A stretch of 14,499 nucleotides of DNA from Acidobacteriaceae bacterium (GTDB lineage: Bacteria > Acidobacteriota > Terriglobia > Terriglobales > Acidobacteriaceae). This document shows, one piece after another, positions 7,454-14,499 of this stretch (positions within the stretch are counted from its first letter, which is position 1; each line of letters starts with the position of its first letter). The stretch covers positions 5,015 to 19,513 of the forward strand of contig PLBX01000180.1 of NCBI GenBank assembly GCA_003135495.1, written 5' to 3'. The position numbers and the translations under genes are program-made. The notes below the pieces were generated by a model that worked only from the letters and a program-made list of their open reading frames with translations, made no database searches and was not told where the DNA came from.

Positions 7454-8917
7454 TTACGGCTTCCACACTCCGACGTTGACCAGCATGTCTTCCAATTTTG
7501 CCTTTTTTATAATTTCGCTCACTGCATCATGATCGATGTGCGGAGCAATTGCCGTTTCACTTTGTGCGATTTCGTAGGCGGTCACTGCCACGATTGCCTC
7601 GCCGCCCTTGAAGTCCAGGGCGTCGACTTTGTCCAGCGTGTCGCTCGATTTGTGATGGATCTCCATGTAGTGCGTCATGTCCACTTCGAGGTCGAGCGCT
7701 GGAATGCCTTGCAACATAAAAGGGCCGTGGTCGGTGTTGTAGGTCGCCTCCATGGAAATATCGCCGCCGTCCATATCTTACCACACGCCATCGCTCAGGG
7801 GCTGCAACGCCTTTTTCAAATCCTCGCGGCCTTCCACCTTCCATCCCTTCGGATGTCCCGCGCCATTATCTGTATTCAGAACAGCGATGCAATCGTTCAA
7901 TTCGCGCAAGTGCGTTTGCGTGTAGGCATACGATCCGAGCAATCCTTGTTCTTCTCCGCCCCAAAGGGCCAGCCGGATGCTGCGTCGCGGCGCTTTTCCC
8001 AAGGCCATCAGCGCGCGGCCAACTTCTAAAACGCTCACTGCACCGGCGCCGTTATCCTGCGCGCCGGTGCCGAAGTCCCACGAGTCAAGATGCGCGCCAA
8101 TCAAGATCCAGTCGTCAGGCCGCTCACTGCCGCGAATCTCAGCGATCACGTTATTCACTTTCATCTCACCCGACGTCTTATTTTCGATGGTCATTTGGAG
8201 AGTGACTGTGCCGCGCTCTAATTCGCGCTGGATAAGTTTCGAATCTTCCATGCCAACTTCAGCCGCTGGTATCGACAGCAATTTCGCGCCCCACAGGCCA
8301 TCGTGCGCATTTAAAACATTGCTCTTCTCGCGATCGGGTGTGATGACCGCTAGTACACCCGCTTTTTGAAAGAGGCGCCACGCTGCTTCCATCTTCGGAA
8401 TCGCTTTTCCGTACCCGTCGGCATAGATCTTCGCCGTATCCAGAAAAACAATCTTGCCGCGAATGCCCTCTTCGCGTGAACGCAATGCGTCGGGTTCAAC
8501 GTCCGAAATCAGGACAACAGTTCCCTGCACTCCACCCGCAGGCGTTGACGGCGCCCATCCTAATGAGGCCAGGTTCAGAGGTCGTGACAAGGGCGTCAGC
8601 AACGCTCCAGTCGCGGTGCCTCGCTGCCAGCCAGCGGGAATTATGAATGGCTCCAGCCGCACGTTCTGAATGCCGTAGCTGCGAAACTTCGCCACCGCCC
8701 ACTCTGCCGATCGCACGTAAGCCGGCGACCCGGTCAAACGACCGCCGATACCGTCCGCAAGTTCCCCGAGCGTTGCCATTGACGGACCGTTGTAAATCGA
8801 AGCGGCGAGTTGATCGGTCACTGCTTTCTCCGAAGATTGCTGTGACCAGCTCAGAAGCGGAACCGCACACAACATTGCCGCCAGAACCGTCAACGCAACT
8901 GCATGACGCAAATTCAT
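7454..8917 (-). pseudogene. M28 family zinc aminopeptidase broken by an in-frame TAA
   Basis: The intact form would be a secreted M28 peptidase of about 487 codons. ATG 8917 is chosen because GGAGGA lies just before it and a signal peptide follows (hydrophobic core about residues 6-24, likely cut near SWS-Q); the frame is open further upstream but that part is not protein-like. A PA-type insert lies at about 125-245. The catalytic core shows H276 and D278 (GAHLDSWD), D288 (AQDNGAG), E322-E323 (GGEEQG) and D350 (LNTDNG). Codon 380 (bases 7780-7778) is TAA, yet the same frame continues with clear family sequence (YNTDHGPFMLQGIPALDLE) to a TAA at 7456-7454. The tail carries the last zinc ligand, in HHKSSD (H421/H422). 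The 379-residue product should therefore be inactive unless the stop is read through. One base change from a lysine codon, or a sequencing error, would explain it. Confidence 0.85.
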
Positions 8918-8955
8918 CTGTCCTCCATCCGGAATACTTTGTACGTTAATGTGAT

Positions 8956-9104
8956 GACGGGGCTGGTCCGTCCCGGCGGGGCAGAGCCCGTCGCTCCGCC
9001 ACACACAAGCGAAGGGGCATTCTCTATGAACGTGGCGCGCATTGCAAACGCGGCGTGCTGAGTAGTGCAGCGGAACCCGCCGGGCGAGGACGTCCCTCTC
9101 CACC
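8956..9104. repeat. Degenerate repeat pieces between divergent M28 and lptFG genes
   Basis: Two fragments of the GACGGGC repeat family flank about 80 bases of unremarkable sequence. The left piece has GACGGG (8956-8961) pairing with CCCGTC (8987-8992), and its end, GCCCGTCGCTCCGCC (8986-9000), matches 11532-11546 at 14 of 15 bases. The right piece, GCCGGGCGAGGACG (9079-9092) followed by CTCTCCACC (9096-9104), resembles 7417-7443 but its stem is damaged. This 233-base gap must also hold the promoters of both divergent genes; I could not assign any. A short hairpin GACTC/GAGTC (9123-9127, 9134-9138) sits just before the lptFG start. Confidence 0.55.
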
Positions 9105-9150
9105 AAATGTTTCCTCATGCTAGACTCGCAAAAGAGTCACTACTTTGCGG

Positions 9151-11463
9151 ATGCGCATCCTCACGCGCTACATTTTGGGAGAAGTTGTCTCCCACGCCCT
9201 GGTCGGAGCGGGGGTCTTCACCTTTATTCTTTTCACCCGCGACCTTGGCCGCATTCTCGAACTTGTAGTGCGCAACAGCGCTCCTCTTCCGAGCGTCGCT
9301 CAGATCTTTTTCTTCACCATTCCAGTAGCGCTCACCTACACCGTTCCGATGGGCGTGCTGGTCGGCATCCTCATCGGACTCAGCCGCCTTGCCGCCGATA
9401 GCGAAGTCACCGCCATGCATGCGAGCGGCTTGGGGGTATGGACTTTCCTGCGCGTCATCTCGATCTTCGTGGTTATAGCCTGGATACTCGCACTTGGTAA
9501 CAGCTTGTATCTCGCGCCACATTCTCTCGCCGCCCTCGATCAACTTCAGGACAAGTTAAAAGCCTCGCAGGCATCTTTTGAAGTGCAGCCGCGAGTATTT
9601 TATGAAGGATTTCCGAAAACCGTCCTCTACGTGCAGGATGTGAAGTCGATCTCTGGTGGTGCGTTATGGAAAGGCGTTTTCCTCGCCGATTTGACTGACC
9701 CGAACGCGCCGCGCGTCAGTCTGGCCCATGAAGGCATGCTGGTCAGCCAAGGCCAGGAAACTCTGGATCTGCATCTCATCGACGGTTCCACTCACGAAGC
9801 AGATCCTAAAAATCCGGATCAGTATCAAATCTCAACCTTCCAGACCAATGACATTCCCATACAGGTTCCCAACGGACAAAATGGTTCGGAACACGAACCC
9901 GCAACCCTCGGTGAACTCAGTCTTGGCGAACTCCTTCACACTGTGGCGGCCAGCGATCCCCTCACCCGCCGCTGGCGCCTCATCGAATTTCATCGCCGCC
10001 TCGCTTTGCCGTCCGCCTGCATCGTTTTCGCGCTGGTCGGTATACCGCTCGGGTTGTCGTCAAAAAAAGGCGGGAAATCGAGTGGTTTCGTCCTGACGAT
10101 CTTGCTGGTCTTTCTCTACTATTCGATTTCTTTAATTGGAGTCTCTTTCGCGCGCCAAGGCAGTCTCCCTCCTTACATGGGGGTTTGGCTCGCCGACATC
10201 ATGTTTTTTGCGGGCGGCAGTTTTCTGCTTTGGCAATCGGAGCGCAGGCCGATCCAACTCACCGCGCTTCGCTCGTGGTTTCGAATCCCCTGGCTTACGG
10301 CGTTGTTCACATCTCCCGCCGCCAAGTCACCAGGCCTGCATGAACGCCGCCGATTGTTTAATCTGCGTTTCCCCACCATTCTCGACGATTATGTCCTGCG
10401 TGACTTCGCGCTCTACCTGGCTATGATCGCCGGATCGTTCGTCATGCTTCTGCTCGTCTTCACATTGTTCGAACTCTTCGGCGACATCTTGCGCAATGAC
10501 GTGCCGCTAGTGACAGTCGGAGAATATCTGCTGAACGTGACGCCATATTTTTTATATTATCCAATTGCGCCTCTCAGCATATTGCTGGCGGTGCTGGTCA
10601 CCTTCGGACTGCTGCAGCGATCGAATGAAATTACTGCGATCAAGGCCACTGGCATCAGCCTGTATCGAATTGTCGTTCCGGTCCTGATCACATCCATTTT
10701 TGTGGCGGGCGGCCTGTTTCTTTCCGATCAGCTCTATCTTCCCTATACCAATAAACGCCAGGACGCGCTTCGCAATCGCATTAAAGGTAAGCCTGCACAA
10801 ACCTTTCTTCGCCCCGAACGAAAATGGATTTTTGGCCAGCACAACGACATCTACTACTACCAATTCTTCGACGCGGATCGCGATGTCTTTGGCGGCGTTT
10901 CAATTTTTCAGTTCAATCCGCACACCTTCCAGATAACGAAGCGGGTGCAGGCGGATCGGGCTCACTGGTCGAATGCCATGAGCCGTTGGGTTTACGAACA
11001 GGGATGGGAACGAAGCCTTAGTGGTTCCGCTATCGAGAATTACCACAAATTCGACGCAGCGACTTATCCGGAACTGACCGAGCCTCCGTCCTATTTCAAG
11101 AAGGAAGTGAAGCAGTCGTCGGAGATGAGTTACGAAGAGTTGCGCCGCTACATTCACGATCTAGAGCAGAGCGGCTTCGATGTGGTGCGCTTGCGCGTGC
11201 AACTGCAGAAGAAGATTGCTTACCCGCTGATCACGCTGGTGATGGCGATCCTCGCCGTTCCCTTTGCCCTTTCCGCGGGCAAGCGATCTACATTGGCGGG
11301 CGTTGCTACCGCAATCGGAATCGGCGTTGTCTATTGGACGATCTCAGGTCTGTTCGAGGCGATGGGAAATTTGAGCCAATTGCCGCCGGCCGTTGCAGCC
11401 TGGTCCCCCGACCTCGTCTTCGGCTTTATCGGAGGGTATTTAATCTTGAGGATGCCCACGTAG
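9151..11463 (+). CDS. Fused LptF-LptG lipopolysaccharide export permease
   Basis: This inner-membrane protein of about 770 residues contains two YjgP/YjgQ (LptF/LptG) permease modules in one chain. In most Gram-negative bacteria LptF and LptG are separate proteins of about 360 residues that pair with the ATPase LptB to lift LPS to the LptC-LptA bridge. Module one runs from RYILGEVVSHAL to about residue 365, with membrane segments near the start, around IPVALTYTVPMGVLVG, and in its C-terminal half (IVFALVGIPLGLSS, then FVLTILLVFLYYSIS). A linker of about 40 residues leads to module two, which starts near residue 411 (ILDDYVLRDFALYLAM) and has its own ELFGDILRND, EITAIKATGIS and IPFAL-like AVPFALSAGK regions. 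Each half has a periplasmic beta-rich domain between membrane segments. The start is uncertain: TTG 9145, with GAG eight bases upstream, is the alternative to ATG 9151. Confidence 0.92.
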   Translation: MRILTRYILGEVVSHALVGAGVFTFILFTRDLGRILELVVRNSAPLPSVAQIFFFTIPVALTYTVPMGVLVGILIGLSRLAADSEVTAMHASGLGVWTFLRVISIFVVIAWILALGNSLYLAPHSLAALDQLQDKLKASQASFEVQPRVFYEGFPKTVLYVQDVKSISGGALWKGVFLADLTDPNAPRVSLAHEGMLVSQGQETLDLHLIDGSTHEADPKNPDQYQISTFQTNDIPIQVPNGQNGSEHEPATLGELSLGELLHTVAASDPLTRRWRLIEFHRRLALPSACIVFALVGIPLGLSSKKGGKSSGFVLTILLVFLYYSISLIGVSFARQGSLPPYMGVWLADIMFFAGGSFLLWQSERRPIQLTALRSWFRIPWLTALFTSPAAKSPGLHERRRLFNLRFPTILDDYVLRDFALYLAMIAGSFVMLLLVFTLFELFGDILRNDVPLVTVGEYLLNVTPYFLYYPIAPLSILLAVLVTFGLLQRSNEITAIKATGISLYRIVVPVLITSIFVAGGLFLSDQLYLPYTNKRQDALRNRIKGKPAQTFLRPERKWIFGQHNDIYYYQFFDADRDVFGGVSIFQFNPHTFQITKRVQADRAHWSNAMSRWVYEQGWERSLSGSAIENYHKFDAATYPELTEPPSYFKKEVKQSSEMSYEELRRYIHDLEQSGFDVVRLRVQLQKKIAYPLITLVMAILAVPFALSAGKRSTLAGVATAIGIGVVYWTISGLFEAMGNLSQLPPAVAAWSPDLVFGFIGGYLILRMPT

Positions 11464-11467
11464 TCTT

Positions 11468-11545
11468 GTGGAGCGCCGAGCGCCGTCGTCCGGCGCTTCG
11501 AGCATGCCTGCGGCACGTGACGGGCGAGGACGCCCGTCGCTCCAC
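11468..11545. repeat. BIME-like double hairpin between convergent lptFG and propeller genes
   Basis: Outer arms GTGGAGC (11468-11474) and GCTCCAC (11539-11545) are perfect complements. Inside are two hairpins: AGCGCCG (11479-11485), loop TCGTC, CGGCGCT (11491-11497); and GACGGGCG (11519-11526), loop AGGA, CGCCCGTC (11531-11538). The second hairpin is base-for-base identical to 5381-5400. It starts five bases after the lptFG stop codon and ends ten bases before the stop of the opposite-strand propeller gene, so it fills the convergent gap just as the element at 7390-7443 does. There is no T-run. Confidence 0.85.
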
Positions 11546-11554
11546 CGCTTCTCG

Positions 11555-12877
11555 TTACCGTGCAACCATGCCACTGGGGTTTGACGGGCTGACTACCGTA
11601 ATCGGATTTCCCATGGATCCGGTGGTTGTGCTCACGTTGAAACCGGAGATGTTGCTCGAGGTGCTATTCGATACATAGAGAAACTGCGCGCTCGATCCTA
11701 CCGGCGTCTGGAGCGCCAGCGCCACCGGTTGTGATCCTGTAGGTTCCGACGCCGGACTCAACGCCGTAAGCGTGCCCGCCGTTGTGTTGATGCGAAATCC
11801 GTATAGCGTATTCGAGCCTTCACTCAACACATAAAGAAAATTGTTCGTAGGATCCACGAGCATCGCTACCGGCTGTTGTCCCGCGCTGGTCGGCGGCACG
11901 TCGCAAGAAATTTGAGCGCACGTGGCAAGAGGTGTCATCAGGCTGTTCTGTACATCCGTTTGTGTGCAACCATTGTTCCCGACTACCGTGCACACCTGGA
12001 ATGGGTAAACATGACCACCATTCGGGTCTTGATTTCCCACATAGACAAAAATGCCGCCGGTATTCTCGCTTGGGGGATTGGTGTTTACCGCAATGACCGA
12101 AATCGGATCGGTTGCGGCGATGGCGTACGGCGAATTCAGTTGTTCGGTGAGCGATCCAGACGAACCCACCGTATAAGCGCTAACTGTATTGTCATTGTGC
12201 GGCGGGTTACAACTGCTCCCAGTGCAGTAGTCGTAATTGTTAGTTACGTAGAGATATTCCTGCGCCGCAGTGGTTCCAGGCGGCGTGAAGGTGATAACCG
12301 AAAGGCCAGTCGGAGCTTTGGTCAACGTCAGGCTCGTGGCCAGCGTAAGACTGGTTGACCCGGGCTTCATGCTGTAAACAAGAAGTTGAGGAGACGCCGT
12401 AATAACAAATAAAAAATTGCCGGCTGCATCGCGAGTCATGGCGATTGCAGTATCGCCGGTCGTCAGAGTCGCTGCGGTTGACGGACCAGAGAGGCTCCCA
12501 TCATTGCCAACGTTGTAGGCGTTGATCGTGGGCGCAATCGCTCCCGATGGCGTACAGGTCGGTGGAGTCGGAGTGCAGGGACTGCCCTGGTTCAGAACGA
12601 AAGCTACCGAGGCCGTAGGGTCGAGCAAGATGTCCAGCGGAAGGCCGCATGCATTTGCGGTTGCGCAGGTTTGCGCATTTGAATTAATCAGGGAAAGATT
12701 TCCGCTGCCAAAATTAACAGCGAACGAACTGATATTGTTGCCGGCTCCATTGATCCCTTGCGTCAAGACGTATAAAAGTCCGGAAGGACGGGAGGACGAA
12801 CTTCCACAGTTGAGCAAAAACAAACTCAAGGCGCACACGGCCATGAGCGCGACGACTACGCCTAATTTCTTCGACAT
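11555..12877 (-). CDS. Lipoprotein beta-propeller, lactonase-family fold
   Basis: The product is a 440-residue exported protein with a lipoprotein-type signal: MSKK, a hydrophobic run, then LLNC with C24 as the probable lipidated cysteine. Asparagine just before the cysteine is not the classical lipobox, so anchoring is likely but not certain. Repeated blades of the form DPTxxFLYVLxxGSNTLxGFxI (clear at about 341-364 and 395-414) match the seven-bladed propeller of the 6-phosphogluconolactonase-like family that is common in acidobacteria. Most such proteins have no shown enzyme activity, so a binding or surface role is as likely. Ten cysteines other than C24 and C15 form five close pairs (71/77, 101/108, 218/223, 296/304, 320/325), suggesting loop disulfides outside the cytoplasm. 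GGAG four to six bases before ATG 12877 supports the start. It lies 127 bases downstream of the kinase gene on the same strand. Confidence 0.88.
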   Translation of the reverse strand: MSKKLGVVVALMAVCALSLFLLNCGSSSSRPSGLLYVLTQGINGAGNNISSFAVNFGSGNLSLINSNAQTCATANACGLPLDILLDPTASVAFVLNQGSPCTPTPPTCTPSGAIAPTINAYNVGNDGSLSGPSTAATLTTGDTAIAMTRDAAGNFLFVITASPQLLVYSMKPGSTSLTLATSLTLTKAPTGLSVITFTPPGTTAAQEYLYVTNNYDYCTGSSCNPPHNDNTVSAYTVGSSGSLTEQLNSPYAIAATDPISVIAVNTNPPSENTGGIFVYVGNQDPNGGHVYPFQVCTVVGNNGCTQTDVQNSLMTPLATCAQISCDVPPTSAGQQPVAMLVDPTNNFLYVLSEGSNTLYGFRINTTAGTLTALSPASEPTGSQPVALALQTPVGSSAQFLYVSNSTSSNISGFNVSTTTGSMGNPITVVSPSNPSGMVAR

Positions 12878-13004
12878 CTATTCTCCAAGGGAGACCCAAC
12901 CGGCGCGCTGGTGGCGGATTGGGTCAGTTAGCCGCTTACCGTCCGCAGGCGATCTTCCGCCAGCCGTCACGGAGTCTGACATTTATAGCCGAAATATATT
13001 TGTA
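12878..13004 (-). promoter_or_regulatory. Spacer upstream of the propeller gene with a weak promoter candidate
   Basis: Read on the minus strand, this spacer begins with an AT-rich patch just after the kinase stop codon. It contains TATAAA (bases 12987-12982), a fair -10 box, with TTCCTA-like sequence about 17-18 bases upstream as a poor -35. The patch contrasts with the GC-rich remainder, so the propeller gene may have its own promoter and not depend on read-through from the kinase. No terminator hairpin with a T-run was seen. The ribosome binding site GGAG is near 12888-12885. Confidence 0.3.
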
Positions 13005-14465
13005 TTAGGAATGAGCGGGAAGAGCAAACCCGGTCGCAGCTGGAATCCGGATTTCAACCTCTAACCCACCCTCTTTACGGTTGGATGCGCGAAGTTCGCC
13101 GCCATGCAATTTGATCGCCCGTTCGGCGATCGAGAGCCCCAAACCTGCTCCGCCCGTTTGCTGATTACGGGCATCGTCCAGCCGATAGAAGGGCTCAAAT
13201 ATTTTTTGCAGAGCCTCGCCAGGAACTCCCGGCCCGGAATCGAGCACGCGAATAATAATTTCGCCGCCGCCCGCACTCTGCTGACGATCCAGTCGCACAT
13301 CCACTTTCGTGCCTTCAGCAGTATAACGCGTGGCGTTCCGAACTACATTCTCCACCGCGCTGCGGAGGAGATCGGGATCAGCCTCGACCAAAAATTCGTC
13401 CGCAGGATCGGCGATAACCTGGCAGCCCCGTCCCGGAGTTTCATAATCGGCATCTCGAGCTACCTGCTCCACCATATCCCGAAGTGACAATGCGGTCTTT
13501 CGCAAGCCGTCCGTTCCTGATTCCAGCCGTGAAATTGTCAGCAGCCGCTGAATGAGCTGATTCAACCGGTCGGCCTCGAGTTCAATGCGGTTCAGCGAGC
13601 TCTCGAGTTCAGGAGCAACCTCTGGCTTCGCCCGTTGCCGCGCCAATCCCAGCGCTACACTCAACCGTGCCAGCGGAGATCGTAATTCGTGCGACACGTC
13701 TTTCAGCAGACGGGATTGCGATTCCACCAAGCCTTCAATCCGCTCCGCCATGCGATCGAAATCTCGCATCAATTCCGTGAGTTCGTCGCGGCGCCCCGTC
13801 GCGGGAGCGCCAGTACGGGCGCTTAAATCGCCGGCGGCCAGGCTCTGAGCCGCGATCCGCAATCGCGTCACTGGAGTCGTCATCGACCAAGCCAGGAGGT
13901 AGCACATCAATCCCGAAGTAATGACCGCAATTGCAATCCCCAGCCCAGGTATGTCGTGAGGTCCAAAAAATACTCGGGGCCCGGGCGGCAACTCCAATAT
14001 CAACGTGTATCGTTTTCCGTCCAGCGTCATCGCCGTCCGCACAATGCGGTCAGGCATCAAGCTGTCCATCCATCCGGTGTGCCGGCCTGCCCCCTCGCGC
14101 ATTTCATCGCCTCGCGCTGAACTCCCCGGCGACGCTCCCTGCGATGAGCCCGCCTGAGCGGGTCTGCCCTGACGCGAATCCTCGATCCATGGCGGCACTC
14201 GCCGTCCAGAAAGCTCGCGCCCTAATGGATCAAAAATAAATGCCCGCACATGCTGCGTGTGCCAGACTTCTTCGAGGTAATCACGAGCTGCGCGCTCGCC
14301 GCCGGTTTGGTATGCGTTGACGACTTCCGCCAAAATCTGGGGTCCTTCACTCTCCATCCCGTGCCGCGCCGGACGCAGAGCAATCGTAACTAAGATCGCG
14401 AGCACCAGGAACAGCGCCTGCGCCGCCCAGAACGACAGAAAAATTTTGAGGAAAAGGCTTTTCAT
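13005..14465 (-). CDS. CpxA-like transmembrane sensor histidine kinase
   Basis: This 486-residue two-component sensor kinase sits in the inner membrane. Membrane segment 1 is at about 9-30 and segment 2 at about 172-194, bracketing a periplasmic sensor region of about 140 residues that includes a Gly/Ser/Ala-rich low-complexity stretch (about 98-130). A HAMP linker (about 195-248, TTPVTRLRIAAQSLAAGDLS) follows. The H-box DVSHELRSPLARL carries the phospho-accepting H259. The ATPase domain shows the N-box ENVVRNATRY (N373, N377), G1 DSGPGVP (409-415), F-box IFEPFYR (422-428) and G2 GGAGLGLS (438-445). All catalytic motifs are complete. The H-box and membrane layout resemble CpxA, an envelope-stress sensor, but the signal is unknown. 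No response regulator is in the window; it probably lies upstream of the kinase, past base 14499. No good ribosome binding site precedes ATG 14465, which fits translation coupled to an upstream gene. Confidence 0.93.
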   Translation of the reverse strand: MKSLFLKIFLSFWAAQALFLVLAILVTIALRPARHGMESEGPQILAEVVNAYQTGGERAARDYLEEVWHTQHVRAFIFDPLGRELSGRRVPPWIEDSRQGRPAQAGSSQGASPGSSARGDEMREGAGRHTGWMDSLMPDRIVRTAMTLDGKRYTLILELPPGPRVFFGPHDIPGLGIAIAVITSGLMCYLLAWSMTTPVTRLRIAAQSLAAGDLSARTGAPATGRRDELTELMRDFDRMAERIEGLVESQSRLLKDVSHELRSPLARLSVALGLARQRAKPEVAPELESSLNRIELEADRLNQLIQRLLTISRLESGTDGLRKTALSLRDMVEQVARDADYETPGRGCQVIADPADEFLVEADPDLLRSAVENVVRNATRYTAEGTKVDVRLDRQQSAGGGEIIIRVLDSGPGVPGEALQKIFEPFYRLDDARNQQTGGAGLGLSIAERAIKLHGGELRASNRKEGGLEVEIRIPAATGFALPAHS

Positions 14466-14476
14466 TGTTTAAGTAC

Positions 14477-14499
14477 GCTTCGAGCTGCGAGCTTCGAGC
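14477..14499. repeat. GCTTCGAGC repeat at the window edge
   Basis: GCTTCGAGC occurs at 14477-14485 and again at 14491-14499, with GCGAGC-type sequence between, directly upstream of the kinase start codon. The motif is itself partly palindromic (GCTCGAAGC on the other strand). It may be a third family of intergenic repeats, but the window ends inside it, so its full length and structure cannot be seen. Confidence 0.4.

Noticed and set aside
7454..7774. The 106-codon minus-strand frame as an independent gene
   Set aside because: It is in the same frame as the upstream M28 part, two codons past its stop, and its sequence is the missing M28 C-terminus; its own ribosome binding site is poor.
7529..8029. 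Plus-strand open frame of 166 codons across the M28 region
   Set aside because: It lies antisense to clear M28 protein sequence with catalytic motifs, and its own translation shows no family motifs; it is a GC-driven shadow frame.
8918..9118. 67-codon N-terminal extension of the M28 frame
   Set aside because: The extension is not protein-like, overlaps repeat fragments, and precedes a strong ribosome binding site, ATG and signal peptide at 8917.
1289..11545. Intergenic hairpins as classical Rho-independent terminators
   Set aside because: None of the GC-rich hairpins (1289-1316, 5381-5400, 7390-7443, 11468-11545) is followed by a T-run on either strand, so they are listed as repeats.
5335..11545. 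Recurrent GACGGGC repeats as a CRISPR array
   Set aside because: Copies lie singly in different gaps, kilobases apart, with variable loops and no regular spacers.
12522..13064. Plus-strand open frame of 180 codons antisense to the propeller gene
   Set aside because: The opposite strand has a signal sequence, a ribosome binding site and propeller blades; this frame has none of these.

Overview
The window looks like a piece of a chromosome from an acidobacterium, probably class Terriglobia (Koribacter/Edaphobacter-like). This is inferred from a mid-to-high GC genome, a PCYCYC-motif secreted protein, a lipoprotein beta-propeller of the lactonase family, an LptF-LptG fusion permease, and GC-rich palindromic repeats packed into the intergenic gaps. 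No rRNA, tRNA, CRISPR array, prophage or insertion sequence was seen. The assignment comes from family recognition, not from a database search.

Layout, left to right. Bases 2-1276 hold the 3' part of an M20 metallodipeptidase gene, cut by the window edge. A perfect hairpin follows, then a small secreted cysteine-rich PCYCYC protein (1423-1881), then a large dispersed palindrome (1897-1979). A tight plus-strand run comes next: a TPR protein (2101-2667), yvcK/glmR (2704-3759) and glmU (3831-5297), followed after a repeat by glgB (5441-7378). On the minus strand, 8917-7454 is an M28 aminopeptidase gene broken by one in-frame TAA codon. Divergent from it is a 2.3-kb gene for a fused LptF-LptG lipopolysaccharide-export permease (9151-11463). 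Two minus-strand genes close the window: a lipoprotein beta-propeller (12877-11555) and a CpxA-like sensor histidine kinase (14465-13005), whose response regulator probably lies just beyond the right edge.

How the genes fit together. The central block concerns sugar nucleotides and polysaccharide. GlmU makes UDP-GlcNAc, the precursor of peptidoglycan and lipid A. YvcK/GlmR is known in Bacillus subtilis as a UDP-GlcNAc-binding regulator of amino-sugar flux. GlgB branches glycogen. LptFG exports finished LPS, and the kinase resembles envelope-stress sensors. The window therefore has an envelope/carbon-storage flavour, but only TPR-yvcK-glmU has operon-like spacing.

Most worth a second look: (1) the in-frame stop in the M28 gene, which separates the last predicted zinc ligand from the rest; (2) a multi-copy BIME-like intergenic repeat (outer GTGGAG/CTCCAC around two GC hairpins) found between both convergent gene pairs and in variant form in other gaps; (3) a second, unrelated 83-bp palindrome; (4) the yvcK-glmU linkage in a Gram-negative-type cell; (5) the single-chain LptF-LptG. 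I did not find a convincing new defence system or mobile system in this window.
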